Origin: Nectonema munidae
Lineage: Eukaryota > Nematomorpha > Nectonematoida > Nectonematidae
Direction of reading: 5' to 3'
Assembly (NCBI GenBank): GCA_030549495.1
Contig: JAUIRK010001050.1
Coordinates: 372,001 to 436,000 of the forward strand
DNA length: 64,000 bases
Part shown: positions 1-11,719 of the stretch, piece by piece
Numbering within the stretch: position 1 is the stretch's first letter
Layout: the number at the start of each line of letters is the position of its first letter
The notes under the pieces: generated by a model
Database searches by the model: none
What the model saw: the letters and a program-made list of their open reading frames with translations, nothing else
Told to the model about the DNA's origin: nothing
Translations under genes and position numbers: made by a program

Positions 1-394
1 CCCCCCCCCCCCTCTTCACAAAAAAATTAATTGTAGAAAATTGGCTGAATCATATCCCTTCAAATTTTGTGACTTTTCCTAAAATGGCTAGCTGCATCTT
101 TTGAAACCATTTTCATGGTAGTTGAATGACCCTTCCATGTCCAAAACTGGCAATCAAAATCAAAAATTAAAATTTTTCAGCAAAATTTTGACATTATCAG
201 TACTTAACCTTATAACTTAGGATCTATATTATATAAAACCTTGAAAATTTATTATTATATACAGTTTGGAACGCATAACACTTTATATATTTAATTTTTT
301 CAATAATCATGGCTTTTTTTTAGAAAATGTCAATCAAAATTTTGATTGATCAAAAATATATCTAATAAAATATACCTTAAAATTTTACAATGAA

Positions 395-1400
395 ATATAT
401 GTGTTATACTAAATCGACCATGCTGGTTTCATTTCTGGACTCATTTTTTACGTTTAGGATGTGAAAATACCTATAAGTGTTAATCAAATTTGCAGTTTAC
501 TTCTAAAAATTGTCTCCAAAAACATTCATTCAAATTTTACAATGAAATATATGTTTTTATACCAAATCAGTCATGCTGTTTTTATTTCTGAATTCATTTT
601 TCACATTTAGAGGTTTTAAAATATCAGTCAGTCAGTCAAATTTGCGGTTTACTTCTAAAAGCTATCTCCAAAAATATTTACTCAATTTTACAATTACATA
701 TAAGTTTTTATACCAAATCAACCATGCTAGTTTCATTTATGGACTCAATTTTTGCAGTTTGAATTTGAAAATACCTATAAGTATCAATCAAATTTGCGTT
801 TAGTTCTAAAATTTGTTTCCAAAAATATTGGTTCAAATTTTACATGAAATATATGTTTTTATAGCAAATAGATCATGATGATTTCATTTCTCAACAGTTT
901 TCGCATTTAGAGGTTTTACTGCTAGTGTCAATCAAATTTGTGGTTTATGTCTGAAAACTATATCCCAAAATATTCTCTCTAATTTTACATGAAATATATG
1001 TTTTTATACCAATTCGACCAAGAGAATTTTTATTTCTGAAATCATTTTTTGCATTTAGAGGTCTTAAATGTCTGAAAGTATCAATCAAATCTTCGATTTA
1101 CGTCTAATGTCTACAGAAATATTTTTGGAATTTAAATAAAATATCTGTTTTTATGTCAAATGGAAGATGCTGGTTTCATTTTTGGACTCAGTTTTGGCAT
1201 TTATGGTTTTAAAATATGTGAAAGCTTCAATCAGATTTGCGATTTACTTCTAGATACTGTCATCAAAAAAATAAAATACCTGTTTTATACCAAATCGACT
1301 ATGCTTATTTTATTTCTGTACTGGATTTTGGATAATACGGTTAAAAAATATCTCGAAGTGGCAATTGAATTAGTAATGTATGCCTGAAAATCAGTTCTGT
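395..1400. repeat. Tandem array A, about 7 units of ~150 bp
   Basis: Each unit carries TTTTTATACCAAATCGACC, ATGCTGGTTTCATTTCTGG, GCATTTAGAGGTTTTAAAA and GTCAATCAAATTTGCGGTTT in that order. Units differ by roughly 10-25% by eye. The last unit, near 1276-1400, is the most divergent. A second array of the same units lies at 51692-52380, with the same closing phrase (GTATGCCTGAAAATCAGTT). Small open frames inside the array are not genes. Confidence 0.9.
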
Positions 1401-2496
1401 AAAAAATTTTCAAAAATTGGCTGCATATTAGGTATATAGTAAAAATATACTTTTTTTTTTTTGTATATTTTGGCTTATAATACTTTCTACAATCATCTTG
1501 AGTATGAAATATTTATTAAAAAAAACAAAACGTATTATAAAATGTTTTGAAAATTTGTATGAGAGAAGGAACCAAGTTGAAAACTAATTGAAAAGAGAAC
1601 ATGTGATCAAAACAAATAATTAAAAAATATATGTATCTTGACTAATTGGAAGATCTACCATGTTCTAATGAACTAGGAAGTGGTTTAATTATATAATATT
1701 AGATGCTTCAAAAAAGATTTTGATTGCGAAAAAGAAGTTCCGCTTTTACAAATGAAAAATATTTAAATATATAGCTTATCATCTAAGATTACAATTAACA
1801 TTTAGATAAGATGGGTAGGAAATCCGAAAATTTAGAATAGGTCAGATTTATCAAAAATGGCACAGATGCCAATATGTGAGAATTTAGTCACTATCAGGAT
1901 ATTTTTAATTTAAATTGAATTTGTTCATCTTTTTCCTTTTGCGTCAAATAGATAATTTTTTAGATCAAGAACGTGGACAATGTTTTGTACTTGAACAATG
2001 AACATCACGAATGATTCATCAGAAAAAACCTTTGAAATGAGATTGGTTGAGAAATATTCAGGCCTGATAATAAAATACACGATACTGATAAAAAAAAATC
2101 TAAGATCACCAAGAAGATTCTTTAATCAGAATGCTTTGAGAGAGGAAAAAATTAATTTTATCATTATAAAGAAATTTTCGAAAACACATTGAAGAATATA
2201 AATTTCTAATGAAAAAAGAGCCACCAAGAAAGGATCATCATGGAATGAATAGCAAAATTACATACTGCAAATTATAATATGACGTAGAGACTACGAACCG
2301 ATAACGAATTTGTAGCCAAAAAGATGGAGGTCCTATCGAGTTACATAAGTTACTGTAGAATGAAATATTTTGAGTGAATTAAAGATCTAAAGTTGGTTTA
2401 TTAAATAAATTAAGAAAATAATTACCAGAAAAATACTGCAAGTAGACGTTATTTTTATGTTTATATGTATTTAACATTGATTTACAGGTTTAATCA

Positions 2497-3640
2497 ATTT
2501 TTTGACAAGTTTTATTAATTTCATAAAAAATGAACATCACCATTAAATTCTGCATACTTGAAATGTATAAAAAACTTTTTATAAGAATAAAAATTTTAAT
2601 TTTGAGATGGGCTGTCATATTTAAATTTTGTCAGGTTTGACTAATATTTAAAAAAAAAAAGGAATATAACCAGTAAACACAGCCTACTTGAAAATGGGTA
2701 TATATATGTAAAATGCCATACACGGTAAACTTCATCATCTCCCTATACTTTCTATTAAACGTAATTCTCTAATTCAAAAAACCGTGCCTGATCCTTTCTT
2801 TTTGGGATAAATTAATTTTTTGACAGTTTTGATTAATTTTCATAAAAAAATGAATATCACCACTGAATTACGCATGCTTAAAAATGGGTATATATGTGTA
2901 AAAAACTTTATATTATTACTTAGATAAAAAGTTTCTTTTTAAGATGAGCTGCCATATATAAATCAATGCTTTGATAACTTTAATTGATTTTTATAAAAAA
3001 AAATGAATATCACCGCTGAATTCAGCATGCTTGAAAATGGGTGTATATGTGTAAAAAACATTATATAATTATTTAGATAAAAAGTTTCTTTTTTGAGATG
3101 AGCTGTCATATGTAAATCATTTTTTGACAGGTTTGAATGATTTTCATAAAAAATTAATACCACCACTCAATTCAGCATATTTGAAAATTGGTATACATGT
3201 GTAAAAAACTTTATATAATTATTTAGATAAAAAGTTTATTTTTGAGATGAGCTGTCACATTTAGATCAATTTTTTGACAGGTTTGATTGATTTTCATAAA
3301 AAATGAATATCACCACTGAATTCAGCATATTTGAAAATGGGTAAACATGTGCAAAAAACTTTATATAATTATTTAGATAAAAAGTTCCTTTTTGAGATGA
3401 GCTGTAATATTTAGATCAATTTTTTGACAGGTTTGATTGATTTTCATAAAAAATGAATATCACCACTGAATTCAGCATATTTGAAAATGGGTATACATGT
3501 GTAAAAAACTTTATATAATTATTTAAATAAAAAGTTCCTTTTTAAGATGAGTTGTCAAATATAAATCAATTTTTTGACAGGTTTGATTAATTTTAATAAA
3601 AAATGGACATCACCACTGAATTCAGCATAGTTGAAATATA
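2497..3640. repeat. Tandem array B, about 8 units of ~150 bp
   Basis: Units share TTTTTTGACAGGTTTGATTG, ATGAATATCACCACTGAATT, CAGCATATTTGAAAATGGGT and TTTTTGAGATGAGCTGTCAT. The five rightmost units are the most alike and the leftmost two are degraded. The reverse complement of the same unit occurs at 63660-64000. Scraps lie near 26385 and 54985. Confidence 0.9.
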
Positions 3641-3779
3641 TATGTAACATTAAAAATATTTATAAAAACTTATTAATATCTGAGAAAAATAGGGAGGGGG
3701 CACTTTACGCCCCCCCCCCCCCCCCAGCACTTGAGGGAACAAATTTTGCCCAGCACTAATAGGGTTAACAAGAGAAGAG

Positions 3780-4020
3780 GGCTTGAATGAAAGAAGAGAG
3801 GTTGAGTGAATGATTGAGTTTTAGCAGAGAAAGCGGAAGAGAAAAACAGAGGAGACAGAAAGAGATATAGAATCACTGACAGAAGATGAGAAAATCTAGT
3901 GGATCATCAACGTGTGTTTGCTCAAAAATACTACAAAGAGGAGACACTGTGATAAACATTGCTTACTTATTGTATGCATATTGAAGCAATGGATTATTAT
4001 TATATAGCTCTCACGCATCG
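3780..4020. repeat. Dispersed repeat, also at 15785-16055
   Basis: It starts with purine-rich GAGAAGAGAGCTTGAGTGA-like text. The rest, from ATTGAGTTTTAGCAGAGAA to CATTGCTTACTTATTG, is shared with 15890-16040. No coding potential or terminal repeats were recognised. Confidence 0.7.
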
Positions 4021-4244
4021 TCTGTAAAATATGTTCGATAGGAATTTTAGAGCAGCTTGACATGATGTTTGATTGATTCGAAAGTTTACATTCCTTCTTT
4101 TATTCCCTTATCTTACATTATCATGTATTCGAATGATCACGGTCAGATAAACAACCCAAAACACGGCAAATAATTTAAAGAATTATAAAAAAAAAGATGG
4201 TTAGACTAAAAATCCCAAAAAAATTCGAAAGTTTTAAAGAGTTT

Positions 4245-4480
4245 TTAGGATCTTTTTTGTAGTGCTTTAGAAATATTTGTCGTTTTTTGAGGTGATTAGG
4301 AATTTTTGCGGTATTTTGTAATCTTTTGGGATGCTTGGAGAGGTTTTGAGGAATTTTTAAGATCTTTTTTGTAGTGCCGTAGAATTATTTGTCGTGTTTT
4401 CAGGTGCTTTCGATTATTTCTGGCTGTTTTAGGATTTTTTCCTAGCCCTTTTTTTGTAGTGCTTTAGAACTATTTAGCCA
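4245..4480. repeat. Three-unit tandem repeat (~85-110 bp)
   Basis: The phrase TTTTTTGTAGTGCTTTAGAA, followed by ATTTGTCG-like text, recurs near 4253, 4363 and 4449. It precedes a C-rich tract and a hAT-like end at 4541. Confidence 0.7.
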
Positions 4481-4540
4481 AGGTGATTTTCGCTCCCCCT
4501 TAAAACACATTGGGGGTGGCGGTCGCCCCCCCCCCCCCCC

Positions 4541-4555
4541 GGATGTGCGCCCCTA
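4541..4555. repeat. Isolated hAT-like terminus
   Basis: GGATGTGCGCCCCTA matches the right end of the hAT at 43349-46427 (GATGTGCGCCCCTG) and another end at 45603-45617. A C-run precedes it, as at 46401. No matching left end was found. Confidence 0.5.
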
Positions 4556-4559
4556 CATG

Positions 4560-5040
4560 CATGTGAAAGCTAATAAGGATCTGTCTAAACCTATCAAAAT
4601 GCATACCACTACGTATTTCTTAATAACTTAGCAATAACAGAAGATAATCAAATGAAACTTAACTTACTCATAGAACTTGAGTCTCTTATTCAGAAAAAAT
4701 ATAATTTGGTTATATTTATTGTATATATATTTTTTTACAATTGAAAAAATGTTAAAAGTTTTGTTTTTTCTTTCATTTCTGTTATATCGATATTTAGGGC
4801 TATGTTTATCCGAAGAAAAATATAAATAAAAAATATTTTTTTAATATAAAAAATAATAATTATTATTTTTAAGTATTAATAGATTTCAATAGATTTAAAT
4901 CTATTTTTATTTAAATAAATAGATCTATCTACTTTTGGTTAAGATTTTATATAGATTACATATAATTTATTTATTGTCTGCTTATTTTTATTTTTAATAA
5001 TTTAATTTGTTAATCCGTTATTTTAGTTTAGGTTAATCCG
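4560..5040. other. AT-rich stretch without recognised genes
   Basis: I see only simple A/T-rich sequence with short ATTTATTT-like repetition. Confidence 0.6.
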
Positions 5041-5089
5041 GACTAAACCTTCAGTCCAACCTAAAATTTTCAATACACTTTAAAAAAAT

Positions 5090-6301
5090 ATACCAAAAAC
5101 TCTCAGTCACCTTTTTTCACTTAAAAGCGCTATCTCTTATAAATGGGGCCTCCGTCCCAAACACACCAAATATATATACATATCCTTAATCCTACCAGTA
5201 ATTCAATACGGAATTCTTCCCTGGGGCATCTCCTTAAAACACCCCACAACCATACATTTTCTTAACAAGATACACCGTCTCTGTCTACTTTGCATCAACA
5301 ACGCATATCGTACTACTTCCACACAATGCCTAGAAATTCTAACTAACACCCTACCATTACAACTTCAACTTAAAAAAACTATTATTAAGCACTTCATCTT
5401 GACATACAACAACTTAATTCCCCCATTTCATCCGATCACACCCCACCACAATACTCCATCCTATTCTTTCTACTCACATCTATTAGCAAAATACGCTCCA
5501 AATATTGCTAACTACCTAGTTCATCCCTCGATACACCCATCTCTTTTAACTCACCCATCTGCACAAAACCCTCTCAAGAAATCCATATGCAAAAACAAAT
5601 TTTTTGCAAAATAATCAATTTCATACCTTCGCTCTACTTCTTCACCAACCTCCCTACGCATCTTCACAGACACCTCAAAGAAGTCCCTAAGTACCTCCTT
5701 TGCTTACGCCTTCTTCAAAGGCTCTTCCACTAGCCCTTTTACACCCATCGATCCCAATTAAATCCTCTACTCTCAATCCTCGAATGCGAAATCTTTAGCC
5801 TTTTACACGCCTGCACTACGATCACTAACAACATTAACCACTTCCTTCCCCACTTTACTACCATCCATTTCTATACCGATGCACAAAACATAATCCACGA
5901 TCTCTCTCTATCACACAACATCCCATTTCCCTCCTTTCAACTCGCCTCCTGCCTAATCAATCTTACAAAACATTTCCACATACACCTATGTTGGTGCCCT
6001 GCTCATCTAAACATACCAGAAAACTCCCTCGTAGACTACTTAGCCTCAAACTCACACCTAACCTCCCACATTCCTCTCAACTCCCTACTGCTCAAAACCT
6101 TTCTAACACACATTCACTTATCCACTCTAGAATAATGGCAGATGTCCATATCTTCATCTCAAATTGCACTAATCTCCTCTTTACCGCACATCAGCACAAT
6201 TGACACAACTTTCAAAAACAAAAAATTTACTCCACCTCGTTCAACCATTCGTTGGCTATCAGGCCATTGCCCATGCAAAGCATATCTTTTCCAAATTAAA
6301 G
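5090..6301 (+). pseudogene. RNase H-bearing LINE (I/R1-like), 5'-truncated; part left of the LTR insertion
   Basis: One frame reads through the end of a LINE reverse transcriptase (SYKWGLRPKHTKYIY, then QYGILPWGI) and a cysteine-containing linker. A ribonuclease H domain follows, with FYTDAQNIIHDL near 5870 and WCPAHLNIPENSLVDYLAS near 5995. The same family is on the other strand at 54.5-57.5 kb, where the matching stretch reads SYKWGLTTKITKFIY. The upstream reverse transcriptase and endonuclease are missing, so the copy is 5'-truncated. An in-frame stop precedes the first block and another follows the RNase H domain (near 6133), so it is dead. The frame stops at the gypsy insertion and resumes at 10589. 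Confidence 0.8.
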
Positions 6302-6607
6302 TGTTGTGATAAAAGCGATACAAAATAAACTCTTTATTTAACACCCTGAAATGTAGTTGGTATAAAAGTGCAAAAGAAAGAAGTGAAATGTCTTACTAAC
6401 ATCAGGAGTGAGAAAACAAGCAACAACGAACAGGACAACAAGGTGAATAAACAGATAGAAAATGAGTGCAATATATATTAACATGATTTGTATAATTGAA
6501 GTTAATGGCAAGGTTTTTACAATTAAGCTCGAGTGATAAAATAAGTGGAGAGGAGATTTGATAATGGAAAAGGTGAAGTGATGCTTGAAGGCTTGAATTA
6601 TACTACA
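6302..6607 (-). repeat. 3' LTR of the gypsy element
   Basis: It is identical by eye to 10283-10588. On the plus strand it begins TGTTGTGATAAAAGC and ends ATTATACTACA. Confidence 0.95.
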
Positions 6608-9404
6608 CTCTTCCCTCCTAAGTAATCTTCCGAAGTGAATCTTTTTGGCGGGTTTTTGATTCTTGTTGATCTTCTAGGCATACTCATCAGTTCCGGATCC
6701 ATTTCTTCATTACTTTGAACATCATCTTCAGTTGTTTGCAATTTGTTTACTTCTCTGTGTTGATCTTCTCCATTTGATGATTGTTCATTTTGATTACTTT
6801 GATCACAACAAGTTTTAGGTGCTAAGTCTAGAAGTGAAACACTCGTTTCCCGACCATCACTCTTACGAATGCGAGCGGAATTATGATTGGCTTCAATAAG
6901 CTCCACTTCTTCTACTGGGGACTCATATTTTGAAAATTTAACATGTTTTTTTAAATAAACCGGCCCATGGCTTAGCAGCCAGTTGGGCAATGCCTCGCCA
7001 TTAGAGGTCCTACGACGGTGAATAAATAGACGCTCGTGTGGTGTTTCGTTAGTGGTGGTGCATAATAACGACCGTTGAGAATGTAAAACCTGCTGTAGAA
7101 CTTCTTCCCACTGAGATAAGGGTAAACCTTTATTTTTACATGCAAGAACTAAAGACCTCCAAATAACCCCGTTGTAGCGTTCACATTGAGCGTTGGATGT
7201 AGGATGATAGGGCATTGTATGAGAGGGGACTATACCGTGATTTTTCAACCAATCTTCAAATTCTTTTGAAGTAAAATGGGTACCCCTATCTGAATGAATA
7301 ATTTGTGGTAAACCAAAAACGGTGAAAATACTAAAAAGATGTTCCTTAGCGTTGTTTGTATCAGCGTATTTACATGGAAAGGCCCAAACGAACCTACTGT
7401 ATTCATCAATAACAGTGAATAGGTACGTGTTTTTGGATGTAGTGGGTAAGGGTCCTTTATAATCTATTGATAAGCGTTGAAATGGCTCAGTTGCTCTGAT
7501 TAAATGAGAGTCAGGAGGTTTATAAAAACGAGGCTTTACTTCTGAACAAATGGAACATAAGTTATTAATTTCTCTGACTTCTTGAAGTGAATATGGCATG
7601 TTCTTAGTCTTAACGTAATGATACAACCGTGTAACGCCAGGATGACAAAGTTCCTGATGTAACTCTCTGAGTTTATTTACCCTGATAGAAGAAACACGTG
7701 AAAATAGATCTGCAGCTACATTGTTTTTCCCTGGTCTATAGTTAATATCGTACCTAAACTGGGCCAATTCAAGTCTCCAACGGACAATTTTATCATTTTT
7801 TATTTTACTTAGACTCTTATTGGCATTCATAAGAAATGAGACTGGCTTTTGGTCAGTAATTATGGTGAAACGCCGTCCCATCAACAGATGTTTCCATTTA
7901 CGTACTGAGTCCACTATTGCTAAGGCTTCCTTTTCTATAGAAGGATAACTTTTCTCATGGTTGTGAAAAGTTCTAGAGTGGTACGCTACCGGTCTTCCTT
8001 TTTGACTTAAAATAGCGGAAAGTGCTAAATCTGAAGCGTCAGTTTCAACTGTGAAATTGCCATCATTTTCAGATATGGAGTATAACGAAGATTTAGATAA
8101 AGAAGTTTTCAAGGTTTCAAAAGATTTTTCTTGATTTTTACTTAATGGAAATTTAGAAAAATTTAATAAAAAACGAATACTGTCAGAGTAATAAGGTATA
8201 AATTTAGCATAATATGCGAATAAACCTAGAACACGTTCTAACTCTTTTTTACTATTTGGAACAGGTAATCGCATCAACGGCTCAATCCTCTTAGGGTCAG
8301 GCGAAATTGTACCATTCTTAATTTCATATCCCAACAAGTTAATTTTGTCAGTTGAGAAAACACATTTTTCTTGATTTAGCGTAAGACCGTATTTCTCAAC
8401 AACCGACATAAACTTTTCCAAATTCTCATCATGCTCTTGTTTCGTTTTACCGCACACTGTAATATCATCAAGATACGCTACGACTCCACGGCAATCGCTT
8501 TCATTAATTATAGTGTTTATAACACGTGAAAAAACAGCCACAGCATTAGTTAATCCAAACGGGATACGATTAAATTCATAAAGACTGTTATTAGCCTCGA
8601 AAGCTGTAAACTTCCTTTCATCTGGAGAAATCTCTATTTGGTGGTATGCTGAAGTCATGTCAAGTTTCGAAAAAAAATTGTAATGTGAAACCTTCTGAAT
8701 AATATCATCAATTCGGGGAAGCGGGTAGGCATCTAAGGAAGAATATTTATTAACTGTTGTACTGTAATCTATGCACATACGTGGTTTATTAACTTCATTA
8801 CGCACCACCAAGACCTGAGCGCGCCAAGGACTATTACTATGTCTAATTATTTTTGCTTCAAGTAGCCTTTGAACTTCTTGAGCAATAAATATTTTATCTA
8901 AATTTGAATGCAACCTTGATTTGATGGCTATAGGTTTGCAACTCTTAGACAAATTGGGAAAAAGTTGAGGATATGGAATGTTAAGAGGTTTTAAAGCACA
9001 CAATTTCAATGATTCTAAAGGCCTACCAAAGTTAACTACTAAGCTTTTGTGTTTTACTTGGAAATCTTCACCAAGAATTACATCGCTTATCAAAGTTTTC
9101 ATTATTAAAAGCTTAACACTTTTATAAGAGCGCCCTTCAAACATTATATCTGTAAGGATAAAGGAATTAATTATCAAACTAGATTTTTGAGCCAATTCTA
9201 CAGTAAATTTATTACAAAGCTTTATTGGTAGATTTAAATCAAATACAATTTTCTCATTTATAAAGGATAATTCTGATCCGGTATCAATAAGCGCTCTTAA
9301 TTCTTTTCCTTTTATAAAAATTGGTCGGAAAAATCGTGATGATAAATTGAGGGTCGCTAGTTTAACATTGTTGGGACTTTTTAAAATGGCAGCTGACTGT
9401 GTTT
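6598..9404 (-). CDS. pol: Gypsy pol polyprotein (protease, RT, RNase H, integrase)
   Basis: The open frame runs into the LTR. An aspartic-protease motif (LIDTGSELSF) lies upstream of the first methionine, near 9280. Reverse transcriptase follows with the AYLDDITV active-site box, then an RNase H with the TDASD start. The integrase has an HHCC-type N-terminus (HQELCHPG and CSIC) and a DDE core with SIDYKGPLP and HSDRGTHF. The pol frame differs from gag, and the family commonly uses frameshifting between them. Its job is to copy and insert the element; it has no host role. Confidence 0.92.
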
Positions 9405-10232
9405 TTAAAAAGTTTGTTTAACATTAAACTTTTTTTTAGACATACACATTTTTGAAAAATGGCCAATTTTGCCACAAGAGTGACATACTATAAAACGTGC
9501 GGGGCAATGTATCTTAGAATGTACAGGATTACCACAGTTATAACATTCTCTACGTATCGCTGTATTTGAAATTTTTTCAGTCAAAAATGTTGAAGCCGAA
9601 CTGTGTTCTTTTGTTTCTGAAACTACAGCTGAAACAAAAGAATTATCCTTATACGCTAATGAGTTTTTCTTTGCAAACTCTAATGACCTAGCTAAATTAA
9701 TGGCTTCCTCTAATGAGTAATCAGCCTCAAGTATTCTTGTTCTTATTGAGGGGTCTTTTAGACCCGTTACGAAAGAATCCAAAACCAACATACTCTGATG
9801 CTCATCAGCGCTTACAGCTTTTACTTTACAGTCCCTTACCATTTTCTTTAACTCAGATATATATGTATCTATCTCTTCAATTTCATTTTGCTTTCGATTC
9901 ATTAGTAGATGTCTAGCATAAATAGTGTTCCTCTCCTTTGTATACAGTTTGTCTAAATGATCTATCGCTTCAGAAAACGTAGAAACCTCTGAAACCAAAT
10001 CATATATTTCGTTTGAAATGTATCTAAAGAGCAGTTCTAAACAATCGGCTTGATCGGTAAGAGGGGGAGCAATACTTTCTAAAAATTTGTTAAATCCCCG
10101 TTTGAACTGTTTGTAAGAACTTTCTGAGTTAGACAGACCCGGTAAAACCTCAAAAACAGAGGGTCGAAACAAATTAGCCTTAGACATTCCATTAGTGTGT
10201 AAGGACGAGCTGCACGACTTATTATCTATCAT
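9405..10232 (-). CDS. gag: Gypsy gag protein with two CCHC zinc knuckles
   Basis: A 275-residue frame starts just inside the 5' LTR. The N-terminal two thirds resemble a retrotransposon capsid (FEVLPGLSNSESSYKQF, then a helical region). The C-terminus has two zinc knuckles, CYNCGNPVHSKIHC and CHSCGKIGHFSKMC, which bind the element's RNA. Confidence 0.9.
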   Translation of the reverse strand: MIDNKSCSSSLHTNGMSKANLFRPSVFEVLPGLSNSESSYKQFKRGFNKFLESIAPPLTDQADCLELLFRYISNEIYDLVSEVSTFSEAIDHLDKLYTKERNTIYARHLLMNRKQNEIEEIDTYISELKKMVRDCKVKAVSADEHQSMLVLDSFVTGLKDPSIRTRILEADYSLEEAINLARSLEFAKKNSLAYKDNSFVSAVVSETKEHSSASTFLTEKISNTAIRRECYNCGNPVHSKIHCPARFIVCHSCGKIGHFSKMCMSKKKFNVKQTF

Positions 10233-10282
10233 TTGATAACTAAACAGACGTAAATTTCATGTTGATGTTTAGGTGTTAAAAA

Positions 10283-10588
10283 TGTTGTGATAAAAGCGAT
10301 ACAAAATAAACTCTTTATTTAACACCCTGAAATGTAGTTGGTATAAAAGTGCAAAAGAAAGAAGTGAAATGTCTTACTAACATCAGGAGTGAGAAAACAA
10401 GCAACAACGAACAGGACAACAAGGTGAATAAACAGATAGAAAATGAGTGCAATATATATTAACATGATTTGTATAATTGAAGTTAATGGCAAGGTTTTTA
10501 CAATTAAGCTCGAGTGATAAAATAAGTGGAGAGGAGATTTGATAATGGAAAAGGTGAAGTGATGCTTGAAGGCTTGAATTATACTACA
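10283..10588 (-). repeat. 5' LTR of the gypsy element
   Basis: It is identical by eye to 6302-6607 and should hold the element's promoter. The internal region begins at 10282 on the minus strand. Confidence 0.95.
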
Positions 10589-10991
10589 TAAAGTAAGCGA
10601 AAATCCATACTGTCGTTTCGGATGCGACACAATAGAAACGCCATACCACCTCATATTCACATGTAAAATCTTCTCTTATCATCGCCAAGATCTTCTATTT
10701 CGCTTCCTTTCTTTACTTAACAGATCTCCAACAACACTCTCAGATCTTCTGTTACACCCAACACTACTAAAATCCCTATCAACCCTCATTGACACCATTG
10801 AAACAACTCTCACCACCGTCGACAACCCTATAACAAACTAATCTGCTTTTCTCTTCTACTTTTAGGACAACCTATCTCTACCAACATCTGCATATTCCTT
10901 AACCAACTCTCAAGCTTACGCGAGCATATCAGCTCACGCTGGAAAGTGCTTTGAAATCCACCTACCTACCTACCTACCTACCTACCTACTT
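10589..10991 (+). pseudogene. 3' end of the RNase H LINE, right of the LTR insertion
   Basis: The LINE frame from 6301 resumes with VSENPYCRFGCDTIETPYH and LIFTC, a C-C-H-C zinc-binding tail typical of I/R1-type LINEs. It then stops near 10840. A short 3' untranslated part follows and ends in a CCTA repeat (10960-10990), as expected for target-primed insertion. The gypsy element therefore landed in the LINE coding region without any other loss. Confidence 0.8.
10960..10990. repeat. (CCTA)n tetranucleotide tail of the LINE
   Basis: About eight CCTA units directly follow the LINE 3' region. Confidence 0.85.
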
Positions 10992-11141
10992 AGATTTTAA
11001 ATAGTAATTTTTTAATATTTTTTCCTCTAATTTATTTTTAATGATAATCTAATTTGCTAATTCCTTTCTGTATTTTATTTTTAAATAAGTAATGGTCTTT
11101 AATATTTTATGTATTAAATTTTCATATATTTTATCTTTGTA

Positions 11142-11716
11142 GGTACCAGTGATCTTTACTTCTACTAGCGATCTTTCAGGGGAATAACAATGTACGGGCG
11201 TACAAATTATATTTACCGGGGTACCAATGATCTTTACGGCGGGTACCAATGATTTTTACGGTTTGTAACAATGATATTTACAAAGGCATCAATGATCTTT
11301 ACGGGGGTACCAATGATATTTACGGGTATCATCTTTACAGGGGTACCAATGATCTTTACGAGTTCATTGATGGTATCTATAATTCCGGTACCAATGATCT
11401 TTTAAGTGTACCTAGAATCCTGGTACCAATATAAAAATGATATTTAAGGGTATCAATGATCTTTCACAGGACCTAGAATTACGAGGATACCCATGATCTT
11501 TAACAGGATCTAGAACCACGGGAGTAACAATGATCTTTAACAGGACCTAGAATCATGGGGGTACCAATGATCATTCACTGGGCTTAGAATTATGGGGTAC
11601 CAAGGATCTTTCACAGGCCCTAGAATCATGGGATATCAATGATCTTTAACAGGATCTAGAATCCCAGTACCAATGATCTTTAACTGGACCTAGAATTATG
11701 GGACCTAGAATCCTAC
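11142..11716. repeat. Minisatellite with GGTACCAATGATCTTTA units
   Basis: The left half has ~22-bp units (GGTACCAATGATCTTTACGG). The right half has longer ~37-bp units that add ACAGGACCTAGAATCATGG. So the array shows two unit lengths, the longer one probably derived by insertion. KpnI-like GGTACC recurs in many units. Frames across it are not genes. Confidence 0.88.
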
Positions 11717-11719
11717 ATC

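Larger units (their letters stand above)
1..3764. mobile_element. TTAA-flanked foldback-like repeat element, left copy (starts just outside the window)
   Basis: The right end reads CACTAATAGGG followed by TTAA (3765-3768). Three other places begin with TTAA then CCCTATTAG (35711, 51457, 63531), so the family has TTAA target sites and CCCTATTAG ends, as piggyBac-type elements do. Bases 1-300 match the sequence about 30 bp inside the left end of the copy at 35715, so nearly the whole element (~3.8 kb) is here. It holds tandem array A (395-1400), a middle part (1400-2480) and tandem array B (2497-3640). The middle part resembles 48960-49620 but I recognise no protein in it. No transposase is visible, so it is probably non-autonomous. 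Confidence 0.7.
6302..10588 (-). mobile_element. Ty3/gypsy LTR retrotransposon, looks whole and young
   Basis: The element is 4287 bp and on the minus strand. It is bounded by two 306-bp LTRs that I read as identical, with TG...CA ends, and by a 5-bp target duplication TAAAG (6297-6301 and 10589-10593). Between the LTRs lie a gag frame and a pol frame, with protease, reverse transcriptase, RNase H and integrase in that order. No envelope frame is present. Identical LTRs mean a very recent insertion. I see no obvious breaks. It sits inside a LINE, so it is younger than that LINE. Confidence 0.95.

Noticed and set aside
395-1400. CRISPR-like regular repeats
   Set aside because: Units are ~150 bp, diverged and without unique spacers, in a eukaryotic genome; this is a minisatellite.
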